From: Tepidimonas alkaliphilus | GTDB taxonomy: Bacteria; Pseudomonadota; Gammaproteobacteria; Burkholderiales; Burkholderiaceae_C | DNA length: 64,000 bases | Direction of reading: 5' to 3' | Assembly (NCBI RefSeq): GCF_007556595.1 | Contig: NZ_VJNB01000004.1 | Span: 124,001-188,000 of the forward strand | Part shown: in pieces, positions 33,950-41,785 of the stretch | How the letters are laid out: each line of letters starts with the position of its first letter | Numbering within the stretch: position 1 is the first letter of the stretch | Notes under the pieces: generated by a model | What the model was told of the DNA's origin: nothing | Database searches by the model: none | Seen by the model: the letters and a program-made list of their open reading frames with translations, nothing else | Position numbers and translations under genes: made by a program

Positions 33950-34814
33950 GCACGCGTGGCTGCCTGCGGCGGTGGCGCGGCTGGCGCGGCTGCCGCTGCC
34001 GGCGTTGCACGTGCTGGGTTGGCTGGGCGGCTGGGCGGCGTGGCTGGCCTCCGCGTCGTATCGGCGGCGTTGGCGGGCGCACACGCGGCTGGCGGGTTTG
34101 CGCGGCTGGGGGCGCTGGGCGTCGGTGGGGGCAGCCGGCCAGCAGGTGGCGGAGCTGCCGCGCCTGTGGTTCGGGCCGCCGGTGCGCGTGGGCTGGGAAG
34201 GCGCCGCGCACATCGAGGCGGCGCTGGCGCAGCGGCGTGGGGTGCTGTTTCTTACGCCGCACCTCGGCTGCTTCGAGGTCACGCCGCGCGCCTACGCTGA
34301 GCGCTTCGGCGTGCCGCACGCTGCGCCGATCACCGTGCTGTACCGCCCGTCGCGCCACGCGGCGCTGGAGGCGCTGCTGCGCCGCGCGCGCCAGCGCCCC
34401 GGCATGGCGGCAGCGCCGACGACGCTGGCCGGGGTGCGGCAGCTGATGCAGGCGCTGCGCCGCGGCGAGGCGGTGGGGCTGCTGCCGGATCAGGTGCCGC
34501 CGCAGGGGCAGGGGGTGTGGGCCCCCTTTTTTGGCTGTCCGGCCTATACGATGACGCTGGCGGCGCGGCTGGCGCAGCAGCCGGGCGTGCAGGTGCTGCT
34601 GGCGTGGGGGCAGCGCCTGTCGTGGGGGCGCGGCTATGTGGTGCACGTGCAGCCGTGGGCGCAGGTGATGGGCGAGCCGCTCGCGCCCGACCCCGCGCAG
34701 GCGGCGGCGCAGATCAACCGGGCGATGGAGGCGCTGATCCGTCGCTGCCCGCAGCAGTATCTGTGGGGTTACGCGCGCTACAAGGCGCCGCGTGCGCCCA
34801 GCCCCACAGCGTGA
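33945..34814 (+). CDS. Lipid A biosynthesis acyltransferase (LpxL/HtrB family)
   Basis: 289 aa, GTG start. An N-terminal hydrophobic anchor is followed by the LPLAT domain. TPHLGCFEV holds the catalytic His-x4-Glu, VLYRPSRHAAL and GLLPDQVPPQGQGVWAPFFG are the substrate-site blocks, and INRAMEALIRRCPQQYLWGYARYK is the usual C-terminus. It adds a secondary acyl chain to lipid A at the inner membrane. In related genomes it sits divergent to metK. The 3' end overlaps engB (opposite strand) by 101 nt. Confidence 0.92.
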   Translation: MRHAWLPAAVARLARLPLPALHVLGWLGGWAAWLASASYRRRWRAHTRLAGLRGWGRWASVGAAGQQVAELPRLWFGPPVRVGWEGAAHIEAALAQRRGVLFLTPHLGCFEVTPRAYAERFGVPHAAPITVLYRPSRHAALEALLRRARQRPGMAAAPTTLAGVRQLMQALRRGEAVGLLPDQVPPQGQGVWAPFFGCPAYTMTLAARLAQQPGVQVLLAWGQRLSWGRGYVVHVQPWAQVMGEPLAPDPAQAAAQINRAMEALIRRCPQQYLWGYARYKAPRAPSPTA

Positions 34815-35457
34815 GCGCGACCTCGTCCAGCCCCTGGCGCTTCAGCGCCGAAAACAGCCGTGCCTGGCCGCCGCGCGTCTGCAGCCGGGCGATCGACAGC
34901 GCCCGCGCCTGCTCCTGACGCGAGAGCTTGTCGGCCTTGGTCAGCAGCACGAGGAAGTCCAGCCCCCGCTCGACGCGCGGGCGGATCAGCTCCAGCAGCG
35001 CCTCATCCAGCTCGGTCAGGCCCAGCCGCGCGTCGCACAGCAGCACCACCGCGCGCAGGTTGGGCCGACGCACAAGGTAGTCGGCCATCGTCTCCTGCCA
35101 GCGCCGCTTGGCCGTCTGCGGCACGGCAGCGTAGCCGTAGCCGGGCAGGTCGGCCAGCACGGCGTCGGTGGCGCCCTGGCGGCCCACCGCAAACAGCACG
35201 ATGCTCTGGGTGCGCCCCGGCGTGCGCGAGGCGAACGCCAGCTGGCGCTGCTGCGCCAGCGTGTTGATGCAGGTGGACTTGCCGGCGTTGGAGCGGCCCA
35301 CGAACGCGATTTCTGGCGCTGTCAGCGCGGGCAAATGCGCCAGCCGCGGCGCCTCCGTCAAAAAGCGCGCGGTGTGCAGCCAGGCATGCGCCTGAGGGGC
35401 CGAGGGCAGGGTGCTGACGACTGGATCCATGGCAAACAGGGCGGCTTGGCGGGTCAT
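34714..35457 (-). CDS. engB: Ribosome-biogenesis GTPase EngB/YsxC
   Basis: Up to 247 aa (GTP-binding core about 205). G1 GRSNAGKST, the switch region FASRTPGRTQSI, G3 DLPGYGYA, G4 LTKADK and G5 FSALKRQG are all present. It acts in large ribosomal subunit assembly. The start may be 35457 or ATG 35430. The C-terminal tail after LTLWGWAH (about 25 residues, Ser/Pro/Gly-rich) extends 101 nt into the convergent acyltransferase gene and is not part of the conserved fold. Confidence 0.93.
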   Translation of the reverse strand: MTRQAALFAMDPVVSTLPSAPQAHAWLHTARFLTEAPRLAHLPALTAPEIAFVGRSNAGKSTCINTLAQQRQLAFASRTPGRTQSIVLFAVGRQGATDAVLADLPGYGYAAVPQTAKRRWQETMADYLVRRPNLRAVVLLCDARLGLTELDEALLELIRPRVERGLDFLVLLTKADKLSRQEQARALSIARLQTRGGQARLFSALKRQGLDEVALTLWGWAHAAPCSARNPTDTAAGSDGSAPPSPG

Positions 35458-35562
35458 TGTAGAATCGGCTGCGTTTCGAAACTCCTGCGCCCGCCAGGGA
35501 TAGATCGTCCTCTGCCGGTCTGCCGCTGCCTGATGGGCCTAACCTGCCGTCGCGACCAAGCC

Positions 35563-36177
35563 ATGAAACACACTGCCTCGCTCATCGGCGCCATGTTGGT
35601 TGCCGTGGTTGCCCACACGGCTGACGCTCAGTCCCCCACCCCCGACTTGAAGCGTGGAGCCGCGCTGTATGGTCAAGTGTGCGTGGCGTGCCACGCGGCG
35701 GATGGCAACTCCACCACCCCGGCCAACCCCAAGCTGGCGCAGCAGCACCCGGAGTATCTGATCAAGCAGCTGCAGGAATACAAATCCGGCAAGCGCGCCA
35801 ATGCGGTGATGGTGGGCTTCGCCAGTGCGCTGTCGGATCAGGACATGCGCGACATTGCCTACTGGCTGGCCAGTCAGAAAGCGGCGCCAGGGGCGGCCAC
35901 CAGCGCCGACAAGGTACGCCTGGGCGAGCGCATCTACCGCGGCGGCTTGATGGATCGCCGCATCCCGGCCTGCGCCGGCTGCCACGGGCCCAGCGGCAGC
36001 GGCATTCCGGCGGAATACCCCCGCTTGAGCGGCCAGCATGCGGAATACACCGCTACGCAGCTCAAGCTGTTCCGCAGCAACGAGCGCGCCAACAGCAAAA
36101 TGATGCATGAAATCGCGCGCTACCTGACCGACGTGGAAATCGACGCGCTGGCCGACTACATCGCCGGTTTGCGCTGA
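35563..36177 (+). CDS. Cytochrome c4 (dihaem)
   Basis: 204 aa. Signal peptide (MKHTASLIGAMLVAVVAHTADA), then two class I cytochrome domains with haem sites CVACH (about residue 45) and CAGCH (about residue 145). Axial Met residues are likely in the NAVMVGFAS and NSKMMHEIA segments. It carries electrons in the periplasm to terminal oxidases. The ResB/CcsA genes directly downstream would attach its haems. Open frame further upstream is spurious; the ATG at 35563 gives the standard leader. Confidence 0.95.
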   Translation: MKHTASLIGAMLVAVVAHTADAQSPTPDLKRGAALYGQVCVACHAADGNSTTPANPKLAQQHPEYLIKQLQEYKSGKRANAVMVGFASALSDQDMRDIAYWLASQKAAPGAATSADKVRLGERIYRGGLMDRRIPACAGCHGPSGSGIPAEYPRLSGQHAEYTATQLKLFRSNERANSKMMHEIARYLTDVEIDALADYIAGLR

Positions 36178-36279
36178 CGGGGGAAAACGCGCAGCGCGGC
36201 CACGCCGAACATTCGTCTGCGCTAATATTCGAGCTGCGCGCCGCTTCGGAACCTTCTCCGTAGCGGCATGGTCTGAATC

Positions 36280-36304
36280 GGGGCAGGCAAGGCTGGCCTG
36301 CCCC
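36280..36304 (+). terminator. Hairpin between cytochrome c4 and resB
   Basis: GGGGCAGGC (36280-36288) pairs fully with GCCTGCCCC (36296-36304). It is followed only by TTCGTTC and ends 15 nt before the resB ATG, so it might also limit translation of resB. No clear ribosome site lies between hairpin and start. Confidence 0.4.
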
Positions 36305-36319
36305 TTCGTTCAATCTGGC

Positions 36320-38467
36320 ATGAGCGCCTCTACCGCTGGCATCGAGCTGCCCCGAGCCCACCGTCGTCTGGCTGCGGCGGTGGAGCTGCTGTCGTCGATG
36401 CGTTTTGCCATCGCGTTGCTGACGGTCATCTGCATTGCCTCGATCGTCGGCACGGTGCTCAAGCAGCACGAGCCGGTCAACAACTACGTCAACCAGTTCG
36501 GGCCGTTCTGGTACGAGGTGTTTGCGGCGCTGGACTTGTATTCGGTTTACAGCGCCTGGTGGTTCTTGCTGATCCTGGCGTTTTTGGTGGTCAGCACCTC
36601 GCTGTGCATCGTGCGCAACACGCCGAAGATCCTGGCGGATTTGCGCCAATTCAAGGAACACGTGCGCGAGCAGAGCCTGCAGGCGTTTCACCACAAAGCC
36701 GAAAGCCAGTTGTCCGAGGCGCCGCGCGCCGCCGCCGAGCGCATCGGGCAAGCGCTGCTGGCGCGTGGCTGGAAGGTGCGGCTGCAGGCGCGCGAGACGC
36801 CCGCTGGCACTGGCTGGATGGTGGCGGCCAAGGCCGGCGCGGCCAACAAGCTGGGGTATCTGGCGGCGCATGCGGCCATCGTCATCATCTGCATTGGCGG
36901 TCTGCTCGACGGCGACCTGATGGTGCGGATGCAGCTGTGGTTTGGCGGCAAAGAGCCGTTTCGCGGTGGCGGGCTGATCGCCGAAGTATCCGAAAAACAC
37001 CGCCTGAGCGACGCCAACCCGACCTTCCGCGGCAACTTGCTGGTCACCGAAGGCACGCGCGCCGGCATCGCGGTGCTGCAGCAGCCCGAGGGCGTGGTGC
37101 TGCAGGAGCTGCCGTTTGAGGTCGAGCTGAAAAAATTTATCGTTGAATACTACGACACCGGCATGCCGCGGCTGTTCGCCAGCGACATCATCATCCACGA
37201 CCGCTACACCGGCGAGGCGCGAGCGGCGCGGGTGGAGGTCAACCACCCGGTGGAGCACCGCGGCATCATGATTTACCAGTCCAGCTTCGACGACGGGGGG
37301 TCGCTGGTCAAGCTGCGCGCGCTGCCGATGGGCGCGGCGGTGCGTCCGTTCGAGGTGCAGGGGCGCATCGGCGAGGCCACCACCCTCACCAACGGCGAGC
37401 AGCGCCTGCGTTTGGAGTTCACCGGGTTGCGCGTCATCAACGTGGAAAACATGTCGGCGGCTTCGGGCGGCAGCGGCGCCGACGTGCGCAAGGTGGATTT
37501 GCGCCAGGCGATCGAGGCGCGCCTTGGCGCCGGCAACAAGACGGTCAAGGAGCGCGAGCTGCGCAACGTCGGCCCCAGCGTCACCTACAAGCTGCGCGAC
37601 GAAGCGGGGCAGGCGCGCGAATTCCACAACTACATGCTGCCGATCGACTTGGACGGCCAGCGCGTGTATCTGCTTGGCGTGCGCGAGACGCCGCAAGAGC
37701 CGTTCCGCTACCTGCGCGTGCCGGTGGACGAGCGCGACGGATTGGACGGCTTCATCCGCCTGCGGGCGGCGCTGGCGGACGCCGGCCTACGGCGCCTGGC
37801 GGCGCAGCGCTACGTGGCGCAGGCCGCCGGCGACCAGCCGGAGGGCGTGCGCACGGCGCTGCTGGGCTCGGCGCTGCGCGCGATCGATTTGTTTGCCGGC
37901 GACGATCCTGAAATCGAGCGCCTGCCGCGCGGCGAAGCGCCGCGCCTGGGCGGGCTGCTGGCGCTGTCGGCGTTCATGGAAGCGCACATCCCTGAGGCCG
38001 AGCGCGAGCGCTTTGGCGATGTGCTGCTGCGCATCCTCAACGGCACGTTGTTCGAGCTGTATCAGCTCAGCCGCGCGCAGGCCGGCTTGCCGCCTGCGCA
38101 GCGCAACGACGCCACCGCGGCGTTCATGACGCAGGCGGTGCTGGCGCTGTCGGATGCGTTCTTCTACCCGGCGCCGCTGGTGTTGCAGCTGGCCGATTTT
38201 GAGCAGGTGCAGGCCAGCGTGTTTCAGGTGGCGCGCGCGCCAGGCAAGACGATCGTGTATATCGGCTGCGTGTTGCTGATCCTTGGCGTTTTTGCGATGC
38301 TCTACGTGCGCGAGCGGCGGCTGTGGGTGTGGCTGGCCCCCAGCGGCACGGGCGCGCGCGCGCTGATGGCGCTGTCCAGCAACCGCAAGCTGATGGACAA
38401 CGATCGCGAGTTTGAGACCCTCAAGGGGCTGCTGGCCCCAGGCACGGCACAGGAGACGGCACGATGA
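36320..38467 (+). CDS. resB: Cytochrome c maturation protein ResB (Ccs1)
   Basis: 715 aa. The N-terminal membrane part has LSSMRFAIALLTVICIASIVGT, then FGPFWYEVFAALDLYSVYSAWWFLLILAFL with conserved Trp residues. A long periplasmic region with VNHPVEHRGIMIYQSSFDDGG follows, and a final helix (VYIGCVLLILGVFAMLYVRERR). With CcsA it forms the System II haem lyase that attaches haem to apocytochromes outside the membrane. The stop overlaps the next gene by 4 nt. It follows cytochrome c4, a natural client. Confidence 0.95.
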   Translation: MSASTAGIELPRAHRRLAAAVELLSSMRFAIALLTVICIASIVGTVLKQHEPVNNYVNQFGPFWYEVFAALDLYSVYSAWWFLLILAFLVVSTSLCIVRNTPKILADLRQFKEHVREQSLQAFHHKAESQLSEAPRAAAERIGQALLARGWKVRLQARETPAGTGWMVAAKAGAANKLGYLAAHAAIVIICIGGLLDGDLMVRMQLWFGGKEPFRGGGLIAEVSEKHRLSDANPTFRGNLLVTEGTRAGIAVLQQPEGVVLQELPFEVELKKFIVEYYDTGMPRLFASDIIIHDRYTGEARAARVEVNHPVEHRGIMIYQSSFDDGGSLVKLRALPMGAAVRPFEVQGRIGEATTLTNGEQRLRLEFTGLRVINVENMSAASGGSGADVRKVDLRQAIEARLGAGNKTVKERELRNVGPSVTYKLRDEAGQAREFHNYMLPIDLDGQRVYLLGVRETPQEPFRYLRVPVDERDGLDGFIRLRAALADAGLRRLAAQRYVAQAAGDQPEGVRTALLGSALRAIDLFAGDDPEIERLPRGEAPRLGGLLALSAFMEAHIPEAERERFGDVLLRILNGTLFELYQLSRAQAGLPPAQRNDATAAFMTQAVLALSDAFFYPAPLVLQLADFEQVQASVFQVARAPGKTIVYIGCVLLILGVFAMLYVRERRLWVWLAPSGTGARALMALSSNRKLMDNDREFETLKGLLAPGTAQETAR

Positions 38468-39825
38468 GCACCGCGACGCAGACGATCGACCTCAAGCTGG
38501 CCGGCGACCAGACCCCCGGCTGGCGCGGCTGGCTGGCCCGCCGCACCGTATGGGACTGGCTTTATGCCCTGCTGGCGACCGTGGGCGCGGCGGTGGCGCT
38601 GTGGCAATGGGGCCACGCGATGGACGGCTACGAGACGGCGATCCTGATCGGCGCCGTGCCAAGCCTGATTGCGCTGGCCTGGTTCTGGCGCCCGGTGCAG
38701 TTGCTGACCGTGGTGGTGGCGGTGCTGTCGCTGCTGGCCATCGCGCTGTATCAGGTGGACGGGCGCGCCGACCTGGCGCGCGCCGAGCAGGTGTTCCTGC
38801 TGAAGTACTTCCTCTCCAGCCAGTCGGCCATCCTGTGGATGAGCGTGCTGTTCTTCATGAGCACGGTGTTTTACTGGATCGGGCTGCTGGCACCGCGCGG
38901 CGGCGAGACGGCCGAGCGGCTTGGCTCGCGCATCGCCTGGGTGGCGGTGACGCTGGCGCTCGCCGGCACGATGGTGCGCTGGTATGAGAGCCACCAGATC
39001 GGCCCGGGCATTGGCCACATTCCGGTCAGCAACCTCTACGAAGTGTTTGTGCTCTTTTCGTGGCTGACGGCGGCTTACTATCTGTATTACGAAGACCGCT
39101 ACCAGACGCGGCGCATGGGGGCGTTCGCGATGCTGATCGTCAGCGCGGCGGTGGGCTTTTTGCTGTGGTACACCGTGGTGCGCGAGGCGCACCAGATCCA
39201 GCCGCTGGTGCCGGCGCTGCAGAGCTGGTGGATGAAGCTGCACGTGCCGGCCAACTTCATCGGCTACGGCACGTTTGCCATCGCCGCCATGCTGGCGTTT
39301 GCCTACCTGATCAAGCAAAGCGCCGGCGAGACGCGTTGGTGGAAGCTGGCCCCGCTGTGGCTGCTCGGCATCGTGCTGTGCTTTGAGCCGCTGGTGTTCC
39401 GCCGCGGCGCCGCCGAGCAGGGCGCGAGCTACTGGTTCATCTATTTTGGCGTGTCGGCGCTGATCGTCGGCGGGATCCTGGCGGCGCGACGGCGCATTGC
39501 CGAGCGGTTGCCGAGCCTGCAGGTGCTCGACGACGTGATGTACAAGGCGATCGCGGTGGGATTCGCCTTCTTCACCATCGCCACGGTGCTGGGCGCGCTG
39601 TGGGCGGCCGAGGCGTGGGGCGGCTACTGGAGCTGGGATCCGAAGGAAACCTGGGCGCTGATCGTCTGGCTGAATTACGCGGCGTGGCTGCACATGCGCC
39701 TGATCAAGGGCCTGCGCGGCACGGTGGCGGCGTGGTGGGCGCTGGTGGGGCTGGGCATCACGACGTTTGCCTTCCTGGGCGTCAACATGTTCTTGAGCGG
39801 CCTGCACAGCTACGGCGCGCTGTGA
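38464..39825 (+). CDS. ccsA: Cytochrome c maturation/haem handling protein CcsA
   Basis: 453 aa, many membrane helices. The haem-binding WWD-type loop is WGGYWSWDPKETWALIVWL, with conserved His residues around it, including the one in PLVPALQSWWMKLHVPANFIGYG. The C-terminus ends FLGVNMFLSGLHSYGAL, typical of CcsA. It partners ResB. The 90 nt to the convergent lysA gene are GC-rich, without a convincing terminator. Confidence 0.95.
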   Translation: MSTATQTIDLKLAGDQTPGWRGWLARRTVWDWLYALLATVGAAVALWQWGHAMDGYETAILIGAVPSLIALAWFWRPVQLLTVVVAVLSLLAIALYQVDGRADLARAEQVFLLKYFLSSQSAILWMSVLFFMSTVFYWIGLLAPRGGETAERLGSRIAWVAVTLALAGTMVRWYESHQIGPGIGHIPVSNLYEVFVLFSWLTAAYYLYYEDRYQTRRMGAFAMLIVSAAVGFLLWYTVVREAHQIQPLVPALQSWWMKLHVPANFIGYGTFAIAAMLAFAYLIKQSAGETRWWKLAPLWLLGIVLCFEPLVFRRGAAEQGASYWFIYFGVSALIVGGILAARRRIAERLPSLQVLDDVMYKAIAVGFAFFTIATVLGALWAAEAWGGYWSWDPKETWALIVWLNYAAWLHMRLIKGLRGTVAAWWALVGLGITTFAFLGVNMFLSGLHSYGAL

Positions 39826-39915
39826 CCGCGGCGGGATCGTGGGCTCGGCCCGCGGCCCAGCCGTTGCGCGGGCGGCGACGAGCGCGATGGCGGGGTCGTG
39901 GCCAGGGCGTGAGGG

Positions 39916-41211
39916 TCAGTCGAGCGCGAGCGCGCGCTCCTGCTGCCACAGGTCGGCCACCGTCTCGCGCGCGCGGATGAGCTGCGCGCGCGCGCCGCTG
40001 ACCAGCACCTCGGCGGCCTTGCCACGCGTGTTGTAGTGGCTGGCCATGCTCATGCAGTAGGCGCCGGCCGAACCCACCGCGAGCAGATCGCCCGGCTGCG
40101 CGGCCAGCTCCCGGTCGCGCCCGAGCCAGTCGCCGCTTTCGCACACCGGGCCGACCACGTCCCATGTCTGCGTCGGGGTGTCCGTGCGTGGCTGCACCGG
40201 CGCGATGGCATGGTAGGCGTCATACATCGCCGGGCGCGGCAGGTCGTTCATCGCCGCATCCACGACCAGGAAGTTTTTCGTGGCGCTGGGCTTGGCGTAG
40301 AGCACTTCGGTGACGCAAATGCCGGCGTTGCCGACCAGCGAGCGCCCGGGCTCGAACAGCACCCGACGCCGGCCGTGGCCGCGCGCGTCCAGCCGCGCCA
40401 GCAGCGCGCCGACGAGCGCCTGGGGCGAAGGCGGCGTCTCGCCGCGGTAGTCGATGCCGAGCCCCCCGCCGAGGTCCAGGTGGTGCAGCGCGATGCCGTC
40501 GGCCTCGATCGCCTCCACCAGGTCGAGCACGCGCTCCAGCGCGTCGAGGTAGGGTTCGACGGCGGTGATCTGCGAGCCGATGTGGCAGTCGATGCCGATG
40601 ATGCGCAGCCCTGGCAGGCGCGCCGCGTGGCGGTAGGCGGCGCGCGCCTCGTCGTGCGGGATGCCGAACTTGTTGTCGCGCAGGCCGGTGGAGATGTAGG
40701 GGTGGGTGCGCGCGTCCACGTCCGGGTTGACGCGCAGGCTGACCGGCGCCTGCACGCCCAGCTCGCGCGCCACGGCATCCAGCACGTCGAGCTCGCCGAC
40801 GCTTTCGACGTTGAAGCAGCCGATGCTGGCTTCAAGCGCCGCGCGCATCTCGGCGCGCGTCTTGCCGACGCCAGAGAACACGATGCGCTGCGGCGGCACG
40901 CCAGCGCGCAGCGCGCGCGCCAGCTCGCCGCCGGAGACGATGTCGGCGCCGCAGCCCGCGCGCGCCAGCGCCTGCACGATCGCCAGCGTCGAGTTGGCTT
41001 TGAGCGCGTAGCAGACCTGCGCGTCGCGCCCGGCCAGCGCCTGCTGCCAGGCGCCGGCCGCCGCGCGCAGCGCCGCCAGCGAATAGACGAACAGCGGCGT
41101 GCCGTGCTCGCGCGCCAGCTGCGCCACCGGCACGTCTTCCACCCACAGCTCGCCGTCGCGGTAGGCAAAGAAGGGGGCGCCGGGCAGGGGGGGCGAGTCA
41201 GCGAGGGACAT
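39916..41211 (-). CDS. lysA: Diaminopimelate decarboxylase
   Basis: 431 aa. PLP site CYALKANST with the Schiff-base Lys, VSGGELARAL, the HIGSQI block, GGGLGIDYRGE and the C-terminal VGPVCESGDWLGRDR with the catalytic Cys. It makes L-lysine from meso-diaminopimelate in the cytoplasm. ATG start at 41211, overlapping the lptM stop by 14 nt, the usual lptM-lysA arrangement. Confidence 0.96.
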   Translation of the reverse strand: MSLADSPPLPGAPFFAYRDGELWVEDVPVAQLAREHGTPLFVYSLAALRAAAGAWQQALAGRDAQVCYALKANSTLAIVQALARAGCGADIVSGGELARALRAGVPPQRIVFSGVGKTRAEMRAALEASIGCFNVESVGELDVLDAVARELGVQAPVSLRVNPDVDARTHPYISTGLRDNKFGIPHDEARAAYRHAARLPGLRIIGIDCHIGSQITAVEPYLDALERVLDLVEAIEADGIALHHLDLGGGLGIDYRGETPPSPQALVGALLARLDARGHGRRRVLFEPGRSLVGNAGICVTEVLYAKPSATKNFLVVDAAMNDLPRPAMYDAYHAIAPVQPRTDTPTQTWDVVGPVCESGDWLGRDRELAAQPGDLLAVGSAGAYCMSMASHYNTRGKAAEVLVSGARAQLIRARETVADLWQQERALALD

Positions 41212-41377
41212 CGGGTTGGGGTACCGAGGTGGATGCTGGCGATGAGATGGCGGAGGCGAAAGTTGCCGATGCCGGCAGCGTCAGCGGCCCTTTTTGACCG
41301 CATCCTGCCAGGGTCATGGCCAGTGCGGCGGCCAACGCCACGCTGCCGCAGCCTACAATGCGCAGCCTGATCAGCAT
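41198..41377 (-). CDS. lptM: LPS-translocon maturation lipoprotein LptM (YifL family)
   Basis: 59 aa. The start is the ATG at 41377; a longer frame overlaps cyaY and is not real. A short signal ends in the lipobox [14 protein letters not shown], the signature of LptM. Such lipoproteins help LptD fold in the LPS transport complex. It is upstream of and overlaps lysA. Only 16 nt separate its start from the divergent cyaY start, so promoters must overlap the coding ends. Confidence 0.88.
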   Translation of the reverse strand: MLIRLRIVGCGSVALAAALAMTLAGCGQKGPLTLPASATFASAISSPASTSVPQPDVPR

Positions 41378-41393
41378 GGCGGCGATTCTAACG

Positions 41394-41723
41394 ATGACCG
41401 ACAGCGAATACCTCGACCGGGCCGAAGCGGTGCTCAAGGCCGTGGAGCTGAACTGCGACCGTCTCAACGAGGAGACCGACGCCGACATCGACAACCAGCG
41501 CGTCGGCGGCATGGTGACGCTGACTTTTCGCAACGGCAGCCAGATCGTCATCAACCTGCAAAAGCCGTTGCACGAAATCTGGATGGCGTCGCGCTCCGGC
41601 GGCTACCACTACCGCTTCGATGGCGCGCGCTGGATCGACACCAAAAGCGGCGGCGAATTTTTCGAACAGCTCTCGCGCGAGGCATCGGCGCAAGCCGGCG
41701 TTGCGTTGAACTTCCGGCCTTAA
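41394..41723 (+). CDS. cyaY: Frataxin-like iron-sulphur assembly protein CyaY
   Basis: 109 aa, ATG giving [18 protein letters not shown]. The acidic helix with [12 protein letters not shown] and the strands [38 protein letters not shown] and [15 protein letters not shown] are complete CyaY blocks. It supplies or modulates iron in Fe-S cluster assembly. It is convergent with ponA across 62 nt, where I see no strong terminator. Confidence 0.95.
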   Translation: MTDSEYLDRAEAVLKAVELNCDRLNEETDADIDNQRVGGMVTLTFRNGSQIVINLQKPLHEIWMASRSGGYHYRFDGARWIDTKSGGEFFEQLSREASAQAGVALNFRP

Positions 41724-41785
41724 AGGGGCGCGGCGTCGCCCTGGCGCGCGACCCGCCGAGCGGCGACCCAGGCGAAAGACCCCCC

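Noticed and set aside
39826-39915. Bidirectional terminator between ccsA and lysA
   Set aside because: Only short 4-5 bp GC stems are possible and no T-tract exists on either strand.
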